DNA of 64,000 nucleotides from Pseudomonas lalucatii (GTDB lineage: Bacteria; Pseudomonadota; Gammaproteobacteria; Pseudomonadales; Pseudomonadaceae): contig NZ_JADPMV010000001.1 of NCBI RefSeq assembly GCF_018398425.1, forward strand, positions 930,001-994,000, in the 5' to 3' direction. This document shows, piece by piece, positions 51,091 to 60,661 of the stretch. The notes under the pieces were generated by a model that saw only the letters and a list, made by a program, of their open reading frames with translations, was not told the DNA's origin and made no database searches. Every line of letters begins with the position of its first letter. Positions within the stretch are counted from its first letter, which is position 1. A program made the translations under genes and the position numbers.

Positions 51091-51103
51091 GCGCCGTGCA
51101 GAC

Positions 51104-51136
51104 ATAAAAAAGCCCCGCAGTGCGGGGCTTTTTTAT
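51104..51136. terminator. perfect 15-bp bidirectional terminator
   Basis: ATAAAAAAGCCCCGC, loop AGT, GCGGGGCTTTTTTAT: exact arms, with A- and T-runs serving the convergent dioxygenase and deaD genes. Confidence 0.95.
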
Positions 51137-51146
51137 CGGACGAAGA

Positions 51147-52808
<1,662 letters not shown>

Positions 52809-53192
52809 GGGTCTGCCTCAAGTGCATCCGCAAAGACCCATGTTCCAAAGCTGCGCATGCCGTGTAAGACCCGAAAGTCACCCTGGCAGCCCTGTCGGCG
52901 GGGATTTGCGAAAACGTCGTGATGAATGAATCGTCAAGGATTGCCCGCGTTGGCGGACAGGCTGCCGAAGATAGCCTTCGGGCGAGTTGCACTACCTGAA
53001 CGTGGCCAAAAATTGACCGGCGCGCACTATACCGGAAATCCTGACGGATGTGCTGGTTTTTCCCGAATAAAGCCCGGCCACCGCTCGGCGGTCATGCGCC
53101 GGTAGCCTGGTGCGATCATTCTCGAGGGCTTGGACAAGCCCCTGCGGCGGGTCTATACCCCTGACAGCCGCACCCACGGGAGAATCTCTGCC
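52809..53192. promoter_or_regulatory. divergent region with a long deaD leader
   Basis: 384 bases between deaD and the crotonase gene. On the minus strand, TATAGT (53026-53031) followed by GCGCGCC is a good -10, with AGCACA 17 bases upstream as a weak -35. Transcription from it would give a leader of about 210 bases before the deaD ATG; long structured leaders are known for cold-induced helicase genes. No other gene is seen. Confidence 0.5.
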
Positions 53193-53984
53193 ATGACCCA
53201 CCACACCGGCGGCCGCATCCGCCGCGAGAAGCGCGGTCCCATCCTGCTGCTCGGCCTGGACCGCGCGGCCAAACGCAACGCCTTCGACCTGGCCATGCTC
53301 GACGACCTGTGCCTGGCCTATGGCGAGTTCGAGCGCGACGACGAGGCGCGGGTGGCGCTGGTGCACGCCCAGGGCGAGCACTTCACCGCCGGCCTGGACC
53401 TGGCCAATGTCGCCGCCCGGTTCGCCGCCGGCTGGCAGGTCCCCGAGGGCGGCTGCGACCCTTGGGGCGTGTTCGGCGGCCCGCGGGTCGGCAAGCCGGT
53501 GATAGTCGCCGCCAAGGGCTACTGCTACACCATCGGCATCGAGCTGATGCTGGCCGCGGACATCAACCTCTGCGCCAGCAATACCCGTTTCGCCCAGATG
53601 GAGGTGCAGCGCGGCATCCTGCCGTTCGGCGGCGCCACCCTGCGCCTGCATCAGCGCGCCGGCTGGGGCAATGCCATGCGCTGGCTGCTGACCGGCGACG
53701 AGTTCGACGCCCATGAAGCCTATCGCCTGGGCCTGGTGCAGGAGGTGGTGGCCAGCGAGGACCTGCTGCCACGGGCCCTGCGGCTGGCCGAACGGATCGC
53801 CGCCCAGGCTCCGCTCGGCGTCCGCGCCACCCTGGCCTCGGCCCGCCAGGCCCTGCGCGACGGCGAGACCGCGGCGGCCGCCAGCCTGCACCCGACCGTC
53901 ACCCGCCTGATGGCCAGCGAGGACGCCGCCGAAGGCCTGCGCGCCATGCGCGAACGCCGGCCCGGCGACTTCAAGGGACGCTGA
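53193..53984 (+). CDS. enoyl-CoA hydratase/isomerase family protein
   Basis: A 263-residue crotonase-fold protein. Oxyanion segments: GEHFTAGLDLANV and GYCYTIGIELMLAADI; acidic residues at the catalytic positions are Glu117 and Glu137 (MEVQRGILPFGGATLR). ATG 53193 follows GGGAGAATC. Family members hydrate, isomerise or hydrolyse acyl-CoA esters; substrate unknown. It converges on the next gene with a 3-base gap. Confidence 0.88.
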   Translation: MTHHTGGRIRREKRGPILLLGLDRAAKRNAFDLAMLDDLCLAYGEFERDDEARVALVHAQGEHFTAGLDLANVAARFAAGWQVPEGGCDPWGVFGGPRVGKPVIVAAKGYCYTIGIELMLAADINLCASNTRFAQMEVQRGILPFGGATLRLHQRAGWGNAMRWLLTGDEFDAHEAYRLGLVQEVVASEDLLPRALRLAERIAAQAPLGVRATLASARQALRDGETAAAASLHPTVTRLMASEDAAEGLRAMRERRPGDFKGR

Positions 53985-53987
53985 GCC

Positions 53988-54761
53988 TCAGCTGGCCGGG
54001 CGCAACACCTCGATCAAGGGCTGCAGGGAGTAGCCCAGGCGCGGCGCCAGGGCCTCGGCCCGCGCGCGCAGCCCCTCCAGGTCGAGGTGCTGCTCCAGGT
54101 CGGCCGGCACCAGCAGGATCACGTTGCCCTCCTTCACCGGGCACTCCCAGTAGTGGCGGTGGAACAGGCCGCGCAGCAGGGCGGCGCCCAGCGGCTTGCC
54201 GTCGTCGCCGGCCCACTGGTTGATGATCAGCCAGCCATCGGGGTTGAGGCGCTTCTGGCAGTCCTCGAGGAAGCGCCAGGCCAGGTGGCCGACACCGGGA
54301 CCATGGTCGGTATAGAGGTCGACGAAGAGCAGGTCGGCGGACTCGGCGCTGGGCAACAGTTCGAGGGCGTCGCCGATACGGATGGTCAGGCGCGGATCGT
54401 CGTCCAGGCCGAGGAATTCCATGGCCAGGCGCGGCACATCGGGACGCAGCTCGATGGTCTCCACATCGTCCAGCGGCAGGAACCTGAGGCAGGCCTGGGT
54501 CAGGTTGCCGGCCCCCAGGCCGAGAAACAGCGCGCTCTCCGGCGCCGCATGGCACAGCGCGCCGAGCAGCATGGCGCGGGTGTAGTCGTACTCCAGCCAG
54601 CTGGGGTCGGCGGTGAACACGCAGCTCTGCTCGATCGCCTCGCCGAACTCGAGGAAGCGGTAGGCGCCGATCTCCACCACGCGAATCAGGCCGTAGGCAT
54701 CCTGCACCTCGGCCAGCAGCACCTCATCCTGCATTTCATCCACCGGGGGTAAACCTGGCAT
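53988..54761 (-). CDS. spermidine-synthase-like methyltransferase-fold protein
   Basis: A 257-residue protein related to the polyamine aminopropyltransferase family. The nucleotide-binding loop reads FLGLGAGNLTQ in place of GGGDGG, and the catalytic-loop region is LLFVDLYTDHGPG instead of DSTDP. The N-terminal beta-domain is short. The polyamine-binding acidic residues are thus not conserved and it is probably not a spermidine synthase; a true speE lies at 7663-8523. ATG 54761 follows GGAGAACG. Function unknown. Confidence 0.78.
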   Translation of the reverse strand: MPGLPPVDEMQDEVLLAEVQDAYGLIRVVEIGAYRFLEFGEAIEQSCVFTADPSWLEYDYTRAMLLGALCHAAPESALFLGLGAGNLTQACLRFLPLDDVETIELRPDVPRLAMEFLGLDDDPRLTIRIGDALELLPSAESADLLFVDLYTDHGPGVGHLAWRFLEDCQKRLNPDGWLIINQWAGDDGKPLGAALLRGLFHRHYWECPVKEGNVILLVPADLEQHLDLEGLRARAEALAPRLGYSLQPLIEVLRPAS

Positions 54762-54920
54762 CCAGCGTTCTCCAGCATGACTCCCGGACTCGTGACCGCC
54801 GGGGCAAGGCCTGAATTGTCGAGGAAGCGCCGTGCTCGGGTCACGCACTAATTACCGCCTGGCCCTCCCGCGCTCGCCGCAGCGCGCGCTGCATGCAGCG
54901 GCTCTATCACGGCGATCGGC

Positions 54921-54948
54921 TTGAAGCAGTCGGCCGATCGGTTACCAT
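54921..54948 (+). promoter_or_regulatory. candidate promoter of the DAHP synthase gene
   Basis: -35 TTGAAG, 16-base spacer, -10 TACCAT; the start would lie about 30 bases before the ATG at 54985. Four of six bases match in each box. Confidence 0.4.
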
Positions 54949-54984
54949 GCCAGTTCATCTCAATTGCCTGAACCGAGAAGCCTG

Positions 54985-56331
54985 ATGTCGCAACCCTGGA
55001 GCCCCGATAGCTGGAGAAGCAAGCCGATCCAGCAGCAGCCGACCTACCCCGACGCCGCCCATCTGGCGAAAGTCGAGCAGACCCTGGCCGGCTACCCGCC
55101 GCTGGTGTTCGCCGGCGAAGCCCGCGAGCTGCGCCGGCAGTTCGCCGAGGTGACCCAGGGCCGCGCCTTCCTGTTGCAGGGCGGCGACTGCGCCGAGAGC
55201 TTCGCCGAGTTCAGCGCGGCGAAGATCCGTGACACCTTCAAGGTACTGCTGCAGATGGCCATCGTCATGACCTTCGCCGCCGGCTGCCCGGTGGTCAAGG
55301 TCGGGCGCATGGCCGGTCAGTTCGCCAAGCCGCGCTCGGCCAATGACGAAACCATCGGCGACACCACCCTGCCGGCCTACCGCGGCGACATCGTCAACGG
55401 CATCGGCTTCGATGCACAGAGCCGCGAGCCCGACCCGGAGCGCCTGCTGCAGGCCTACCACCAGGCCACGGCGACGCTGAACCTGCTGCGCGCCTTCGCC
55501 CAGGGCGGCTTCGCCGACCTGCACCAGGTGCACCAGTGGAACCTCGACTTCATCGCCAACTCGGCGCTGGCGGAGAAATACAGCCACCTGGCCGACCGCA
55601 TCGACGAGACCCTGGCGTTCATGCGTGCCTGCGGCATGGACAGCTCGGCCCAGGTGCGCGAGACCAGTTTCTTCACCGCCCACGAGGCGCTGCTGCTCAA
55701 CTACGAGGAAGCCTTCGTGCGCAAGGACAGCCTCACCGGGGGCTGGTACGACTGCTCGGCGCACATGCTGTGGATCGGCGATCGCACCCGCCAGCTGGAC
55801 GGCGCCCACGTCGAGTTCCTGCGCGGCGTCGGCAACCCGATCGGGGTCAAGGTCGGCCCGAGCATGAACAGCGAGGAGCTGATCCGCCTGATCGACACCC
55901 TCAACCCGGACAACGACCCCGGCCGCCTCAACCTGATCGTGCGCATGGGCGCGGACAAGGTCGAGGCCGGCCTGCCGCGCCTGATCCAGACCGTGCAGCG
56001 CGAGGGGCGCCAGGTGCTGTGGAGCTCCGACCCGATGCACGGCAACACCATCAAGGCCAGCAGCGGCTACAAGACCCGCGACTTCGCGCAGATCCTCGCC
56101 GAGGTGAAGCAGTTCTTCGCCGTGCACCAGGCCGAGGGCAGCTATGCCGGCGGCATCCACATCGAGATGACCGGACAGAACGTCACCGAATGCATCGGCG
56201 GCGCCCGGCCCATCACCGAGGACGGCCTGTCGGACCGCTACCACACCCACTGCGACCCGCGGATGAACGCCGACCAGTCGCTGGAGCTGGCCTTCCTGAT
56301 CGCCGAGACGCTCAAGCAGGTGCGCCGCTAG
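54985..56331 (+). CDS. class II 3-deoxy-7-phosphoheptulonate (DAHP) synthase
   Basis: A 448-residue plant-type (class II) enzyme joining phosphoenolpyruvate and erythrose 4-phosphate at the start of the shikimate pathway. Motifs: QGGDCAESF with metal-binding Cys69, [32 protein letters not shown] and [15 protein letters not shown]. The short N-terminal extension puts it in the long-chain subgroup used for primary metabolism or phenazine supply. No phenazine genes are near. ATG 54985 follows GAGAAG. Confidence 0.95.
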   Translation: MSQPWSPDSWRSKPIQQQPTYPDAAHLAKVEQTLAGYPPLVFAGEARELRRQFAEVTQGRAFLLQGGDCAESFAEFSAAKIRDTFKVLLQMAIVMTFAAGCPVVKVGRMAGQFAKPRSANDETIGDTTLPAYRGDIVNGIGFDAQSREPDPERLLQAYHQATATLNLLRAFAQGGFADLHQVHQWNLDFIANSALAEKYSHLADRIDETLAFMRACGMDSSAQVRETSFFTAHEALLLNYEEAFVRKDSLTGGWYDCSAHMLWIGDRTRQLDGAHVEFLRGVGNPIGVKVGPSMNSEELIRLIDTLNPDNDPGRLNLIVRMGADKVEAGLPRLIQTVQREGRQVLWSSDPMHGNTIKASSGYKTRDFAQILAEVKQFFAVHQAEGSYAGGIHIEMTGQNVTECIGGARPITEDGLSDRYHTHCDPRMNADQSLELAFLIAETLKQVRR

Positions 56332-56449
56332 CTGCCAGGGCCGCCGCGGCGGATGGCCGACAGCGCCTATCCGCCGGCTCGGCCCACCTGACAAGCCGCT
56401 CGGCCCGCGATATGGTGAGAGCTCAAGCCCACCCGTCGAGGAGTCGACC

Positions 56450-56626
56450 ATGCCCTGGTATGCCTGGCTGCTGATGACCCTGATCCTGGGGTCCATCGTC
56501 GGCGGCCTGCTGGTGCTCCTGCGCACCGCCAAGCCCTTGCCGCTCAACGAAGAACAGCTGCGAAAGATCCGTGAACGCCAGATCGAGATGGAAGCCCGGG
56601 ACGCCAAGGACGCTGGCCGGCGCTAG
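56450..56626 (+). CDS. small single-span membrane protein (DUF2897-like)
   Basis: A 58-residue protein: N-terminal span (WYAWLLMTLILGSIVGGLLVLL), then a charged helix (NEEQLRKIRERQIEMEARD). A strong ribosome site (GAGGAGTCGACC) fixes the ATG at 56450. The arrangement matches a small conserved Pseudomonas family; function unknown. The next gene starts inside its 3' end in another frame. Confidence 0.8.
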   Translation: MPWYAWLLMTLILGSIVGGLLVLLRTAKPLPLNEEQLRKIRERQIEMEARDAKDAGRR

Positions 56627-57998
56627 CCTGCTGGCCACGCTGCTCGCCGGCTGCGCCGGCCTCGCGCCGCCCGGCGGCGGAGCGGCGGGCTGCAGCGCCC
56701 TGTTCGCCCAACTGCAGCAGGCCACCCGGGAACACCGCGACGCCCAGTACCAACGCCTGGCCGACTGGCCCGGCCTGCGCAGCGACCGCCTCCGGGCCAG
56801 CCTCGGCGCCGATGCGCGCACCGCCGAGCAGCGGCGCCTGTGGGCGCAGCGCCTGGCCACCCACGACGCAGAAGCGAGCCAGGTGGAGATCGCCCAGTTG
56901 GCGCCGGCGCAGCGGCATATCTGGCGCAGCGACGAGCGCCAGCAGGCACTGGACAGCTGCCGTAGCGCCCAGGTGCGCCGCCTGAGCGAGGATCCCCACG
57001 CCTTCAGCGACGCCGCCGCAGCCGCCCGAGTGCCCGACGATTACCATGACTGGGCGCGCATGCTCGGCCTCAACCCGCTGTTCAAGCCGGTCTTCGGCTG
57101 GGGCGTCGCCGCCTGGCAGCGGGCCGCGGCCCGTGCCCGGATGCCCGAGGACGGGCCACAATGGCTGAGCTATGCCCCGCTCCGGCAAGCCTCGCCGACG
57201 CAACCGGTGCGGTTGCAACCCGACGCCCTGGGCCTGCCCCAGGCCGATGGCGCCGGGCTCGACGCCCTGTTCGCCCGCCACGCGCCGCGGCTGCGCATCG
57301 AGCAAGCCAGCCGCAGCGACCGCATCGGCAGCCCCTACTTCGCCGTCGACGGCGCACGCCGCTTCAACGCCCAGCAACCGCGCCTCTACCGGCATAGCGG
57401 CTGGAGCCGGATCAACGGCCGCTGGCACCTGCAACTGGTCTATCAGCTCTGGTTCGACCGGCGGCCCAAGCCCCATGCCCTGGACCTGTACGGCGGCGAG
57501 CTGGACGGCCTGCTCTGGCGCGTCACCCTCGACGCCCGTGGCAACGCGCTGCTGTACGACAGCATCCACCCCTGCGGCTGCTGGCACGGCTTCTATCTGC
57601 CCCGGCACTCGCCCCTGCGCTTCCGCCAGCCGCCGAACGAAGAGTCCCGCCTGGCGCGCCGGCTGGGCCTGGATGGCACCCAGGCGCCGACACTCTGGCT
57701 GAGCGCCGGCACCCACCATCTGGTCTGGGTCGATGAGCGCCGCTCACCCTACCCGGCACTGCACTACCGGCAGGACGCTCTCGATCAGTTGCGCCGGCTG
57801 CCCCACCCCGGCGGCCGGCGCAGCCTCTATGCCAGCGACGGCATGGTGCCCGGCAGCCAGCGCCTCGAACGTTGGCTGCTGTGGCCCTCCGGCGTTCCCT
57901 CGCCGGGCGCCATGCGCCAATGGGGGCGCCACGCCACGGCCTTTATCGGCCGCGCCCACTTCGACGATCCGCACCTGCTGCAACGCTACTTCCACTGA
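56571..57998 (+). CDS. predicted outer-membrane lipoprotein of unknown function
   Basis: A 475-residue protein with a lipoprotein signal: basic N-terminus (MNARSRWKPGTPR), hydrophobic TLAGASLLATLLAG and lipobox Cys28. The mature part has several WR- and H-containing motifs (LYRHSGWSRINGRWHLQLVY, IHPCGCWHGFYLP), with no family I can name. The start is GTG 56571, which overlaps the DUF2897-like gene by 56 bases in a different frame; no later start keeps the signal peptide. Long and well preserved, so clearly real. Confidence 0.78.
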   Translation: MNARSRWKPGTPRTLAGASLLATLLAGCAGLAPPGGGAAGCSALFAQLQQATREHRDAQYQRLADWPGLRSDRLRASLGADARTAEQRRLWAQRLATHDAEASQVEIAQLAPAQRHIWRSDERQQALDSCRSAQVRRLSEDPHAFSDAAAAARVPDDYHDWARMLGLNPLFKPVFGWGVAAWQRAAARARMPEDGPQWLSYAPLRQASPTQPVRLQPDALGLPQADGAGLDALFARHAPRLRIEQASRSDRIGSPYFAVDGARRFNAQQPRLYRHSGWSRINGRWHLQLVYQLWFDRRPKPHALDLYGGELDGLLWRVTLDARGNALLYDSIHPCGCWHGFYLPRHSPLRFRQPPNEESRLARRLGLDGTQAPTLWLSAGTHHLVWVDERRSPYPALHYRQDALDQLRRLPHPGGRRSLYASDGMVPGSQRLERWLLWPSGVPSPGAMRQWGRHATAFIGRAHFDDPHLLQRYFH

Positions 57999-58016
57999 GC
58001 GGCCCACGGGCAACGC

Positions 58017-58829
58017 TCAGTCGGCCACCGCGGCAGTTCCCGCCTCGCTGAGCCTCACCGCGACCCGGCTGGGCCCGAAGATCTCGGCCAACTGGCCGAC
58101 GTGGCGCAGCTGCTCGAGCAGGCCCGCGAATCGCTCGGCGCTGATGGGCGCCTGGGGGCGGACCAGGACATAGTGCTTGTAACGCTGGTCGATCCGGTCG
58201 GAGACCAGCAAGCGCCCGGCATAACCGCGGTTGCGCTCGAGGAAATCGCCGATATAGGAACGCGTCACCAGGGCGATATCGGCCCGGCGACGCAGGACCA
58301 TCAGCAGGTTGCTGTCGTGGGAATAGGTCAGGGTGGCGTTGAACCGGGTCTGCAGGAACTCGGGATCCGAGTTGAAGTCGGCGAAGGCATAGTGATAGCC
58401 GTTATAGAGCGCCAGGCGCTTGCCCTCCAGGGCGTCGAAGTAGCTCTGGTCGCGGCCGGCCTCGAGCCGCGCGACGAACACCTCTGCATCCTCCAGGCCC
58501 ATGTCGACGGCCTCGTGGGGGATGCGCTGCCAGCCCCACGCCGGATTCTCGAAGATCGCCAGGTCGATCCGCCCCTGCTGGAAGTCGCGGAAGCGTCGCG
58601 GCAGCGAGGACGGGACCATGACGAAGCGGTAGTCGTCCTGCGCAGCGTTCAGCGCCGCCAGCAGCTCCAGCAACAGCCCCGAGGCACTCGGCTGCTCGGG
58701 CTTGATCACGTAGGGCGGAAAATGCACGCCGGCGACATTCACCTCCTGGGCGGCCGCCAGCGGCCCGCTCGCCAGCAAAGCGACGAACCATGCCCATACA
58801 TGCAGCACCCTGCGTCTCGATAGCAGCAT
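58017..58829 (-). CDS. periplasmic solute-binding protein (family 3), copy A
   Basis: A 270-residue periplasmic binding protein of the amino-acid-binding (SBP_bac_3) type. Signal peptide to about residue 27. Conserved with its neighbour: VHFPPYVIKPE, GLLLELLAALN, GRDQSYFDALEGKRLALY and LTYSHDSNLLMVLRRRADIAL. No ABC permease or ATPase is nearby, so it may act as a receptor or sensor rather than feed a transporter. It begins 72 bases after the end of copy B. Confidence 0.82.
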   Translation of the reverse strand: MLLSRRRVLHVWAWFVALLASGPLAAAQEVNVAGVHFPPYVIKPEQPSASGLLLELLAALNAAQDDYRFVMVPSSLPRRFRDFQQGRIDLAIFENPAWGWQRIPHEAVDMGLEDAEVFVARLEAGRDQSYFDALEGKRLALYNGYHYAFADFNSDPEFLQTRFNATLTYSHDSNLLMVLRRRADIALVTRSYIGDFLERNRGYAGRLLVSDRIDQRYKHYVLVRPQAPISAERFAGLLEQLRHVGQLAEIFGPSRVAVRLSEAGTAAVAD

Positions 58830-58901
58830 GTTTCCCCCAATATCCCTATGCGCGGATAGGCATCCGCTTGATCATGGCCGGTCTATGCGGCCATTCCGTC
58901 G

Positions 58902-59699
58902 TCAGTCCGGTGCTTGCGCCGGGGAAACCACCAGGTAGTAACGCCCCAGCAAGGAGCTTAGCTGCCCCTGCTCCTGCAAACGCCGCAACAAGACCGCAAA
59001 GGCATCGGGCCCCAGAGGCGCTTGGCGACGGAACAGGGCGTGATGCTGATAGACCTGATCGACCCTCTGCGACACCAGCAGCGCCGAACGCCGCTCGGGA
59101 TGGCGTTCCTGGTACAGCTGCAGGTAGGAGCGGGTAATCACCGCGATGTCCGCACGCCCCCGTAATAACATGATCAGATTACTGTCGTGGGAATAGGTGA
59201 GGACCGCGCCGAACTCCTCGGCGAGAAACTGCTGGTCGGCGTTGAAGTCGGCGAAGCCGTAGTGATAGCCGCTGTACAGGGCCAGGCGCTTGCCCTTGAG
59301 TCGGTCGAAATAGCTCTGGTCGCGCCCGGGTTCGGCGCGGGCGACATAGACTTCGGCATCCTCGACCTGCAGGTCCAGGGCCTCGTGCTCGGTGTCCTGC
59401 CAACCCCAGTTCGGCGACTCGAACAGGATCAGGTCGAAGCGCCCGCCCTCGAGGTCGCGGTAGCGGCGGGTCACCGAGGTGGCCACCAGCTCGAAGCGGT
59501 ATTGGTCCTGCAGCTGGTTCAGGGCCGCCAGCAACTCCGGCAGCAGCCCGCCGGGGCTCGCGCTCTCGGGTTTGATCACGTAGGGCGGAAAATGATAGGC
59601 GCCGACGGCGACCCGCTGCTCGGCCGCCAGCGGCAGGACGACCAGCAGGCTCAGTGCGACCAGCAGAACTCTGAACACCGCGCGCAAGGAACACTCCAT
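58902..59699 (-). CDS. periplasmic solute-binding protein (family 3), copy B
   Basis: A 265-residue paralogue of the gene at 58017-58829, roughly half identical by eye. Signal peptide (FRVLLVALSLLVVLPLAA). Shared motifs: YHFPPYVIKPE, GLLPELLAALNQLQDQYRF, GRDQSYFDRLKGKRLALYSG and LTYSHDSNLIMLLRGRADIAV. The start is ATG 59699; a GTG at 59708 is possible. The two copies are the product of a tandem duplication. Ligand unknown. Confidence 0.82.
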   Translation of the reverse strand: MECSLRAVFRVLLVALSLLVVLPLAAEQRVAVGAYHFPPYVIKPESASPGGLLPELLAALNQLQDQYRFELVATSVTRRYRDLEGGRFDLILFESPNWGWQDTEHEALDLQVEDAEVYVARAEPGRDQSYFDRLKGKRLALYSGYHYGFADFNADQQFLAEEFGAVLTYSHDSNLIMLLRGRADIAVITRSYLQLYQERHPERRSALLVSQRVDQVYQHHALFRRQAPLGPDAFAVLLRRLQEQGQLSSLLGRYYLVVSPAQAPD

Positions 59700-59799
59700 A
59701 GTGCACACATGACCTGATCCGTTCCCTGTCCGTGTCACACGACCATTCCCTCGGTCGCAGCGATGCAGTCGATATCAGGCTAAGCCTAGTCGATCCCGC

Positions 59800-60423
59800 T
59801 CAAACTTCCTTGAGCACCAGCGACAAGGCCTCTTCGGCCAGCTGCTCCAGGGTCATGGGGCCCTCGGGGTGGAACCAGGTGGTGGTCCAGCTCAACGCGC
59901 CGGTGAGGAAGCGCCGCAGGATGAAGGGGTCACCCTGGACATAGCCCTGCTCCCGGGCCTCGCCCAGCACATCCAGCCAGATCCGCTCATAGCTGTCGCG
60001 CAACTCGAGGATGAAGCGCTGGCTGGGCTCCGAGAGCGAGCGCCACTCGTAGACCAGCACCGCCATGGCCTCGCCGGTGCCGCCCATGATCGATTGCAGT
60101 TCGCAGCGGATCAGCGCCAGCACCCGCTCGCGCAGGCTGTGCGCCTCCGCCAGCTCGGCCTGCATCAGGGCGGTGTTGTAGCGGATGGTTTCCTCCATCA
60201 CCGAGCGGAGGATTTCATCCTTGCTCTTGAAGTGGTGAAAGATGCTGCCCGACTGGATGCCCACCGCACTGGCCAGATCGCGCACCGTGGTGCGCTCGTA
60301 GCCTTTGCTGCGGAACAGGTGGGCCGCCGTTTGCAGCAGCTTGCCACGGGCGCTGTCCGGATCGGTGACCAGGCCCTGGGCCACCAGTTGCCGCATCACC
60401 GCCTGAGCTTGTTGATCGTCCAC
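59800..60423 (-). CDS. atuR: TetR repressor AtuR
   Basis: A 207-residue TetR-family regulator. Helix-turn-helix: [20 protein letters not shown]; the C-terminal part contains the ligand pocket ([28 protein letters not shown]). The likely start is GTG 60423 with GGGGAG 9 bases upstream. It is divergent from atuA, the position of AtuR in P. aeruginosa and P. citronellolis, where it represses the terpene cluster. Two matching palindromic sites lie between. Confidence 0.9.
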   Translation of the reverse strand: MDDQQAQAVMRQLVAQGLVTDPDSARGKLLQTAAHLFRSKGYERTTVRDLASAVGIQSGSIFHHFKSKDEILRSVMEETIRYNTALMQAELAEAHSLRERVLALIRCELQSIMGGTGEAMAVLVYEWRSLSEPSQRFILELRDSYERIWLDVLGEAREQGYVQGDPFILRRFLTGALSWTTTWFHPEGPMTLEQLAEEALSLVLKEV

Positions 60424-60549
60424 GCAGGTCACTCCCCATACTTCGTCTCGGCTGCGGCCAGCCGCACCAGCTCCGGCAAACCCCAGCGGCCTCGGCACAA
60501 TTCGCCAAGTGCTTGTCGTTATTGCTGAAATTTATGCCGGGCAGGCCAC

Positions 60550-60565
60550 CCAAGCAAGCGCTTGG
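60550..60565. promoter_or_regulatory. AtuR operator, site 1
   Basis: CCAAGCAAGCGCTTGG: core palindrome CAAGCGCTTG extended on one side. Exact reverse complement of site 2; the centres lie 57 bp apart in the atuR-atuA gap. Confidence 0.75.
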
Positions 60566-60606
60566 GCGCTTTTTTGGCCGGATCGCCCTGCCCTTCAGCT
60601 TTTAAA

Positions 60607-60622
60607 CCAAGCGCTTGCTTGG
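60607..60622. promoter_or_regulatory. AtuR operator, site 2
   Basis: CCAAGCGCTTGCTTGG: exact inverted copy of site 1. It ends 40 bases before the atuA ATG, where a repressor would block the promoter. AtuR of P. aeruginosa is known to bind two inverted repeats in this gap. Confidence 0.75.
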
Positions 60623-60661
60623 TACGCTGCAATCTCTTCTCCCGCGCAACGGAAGCCCGCC

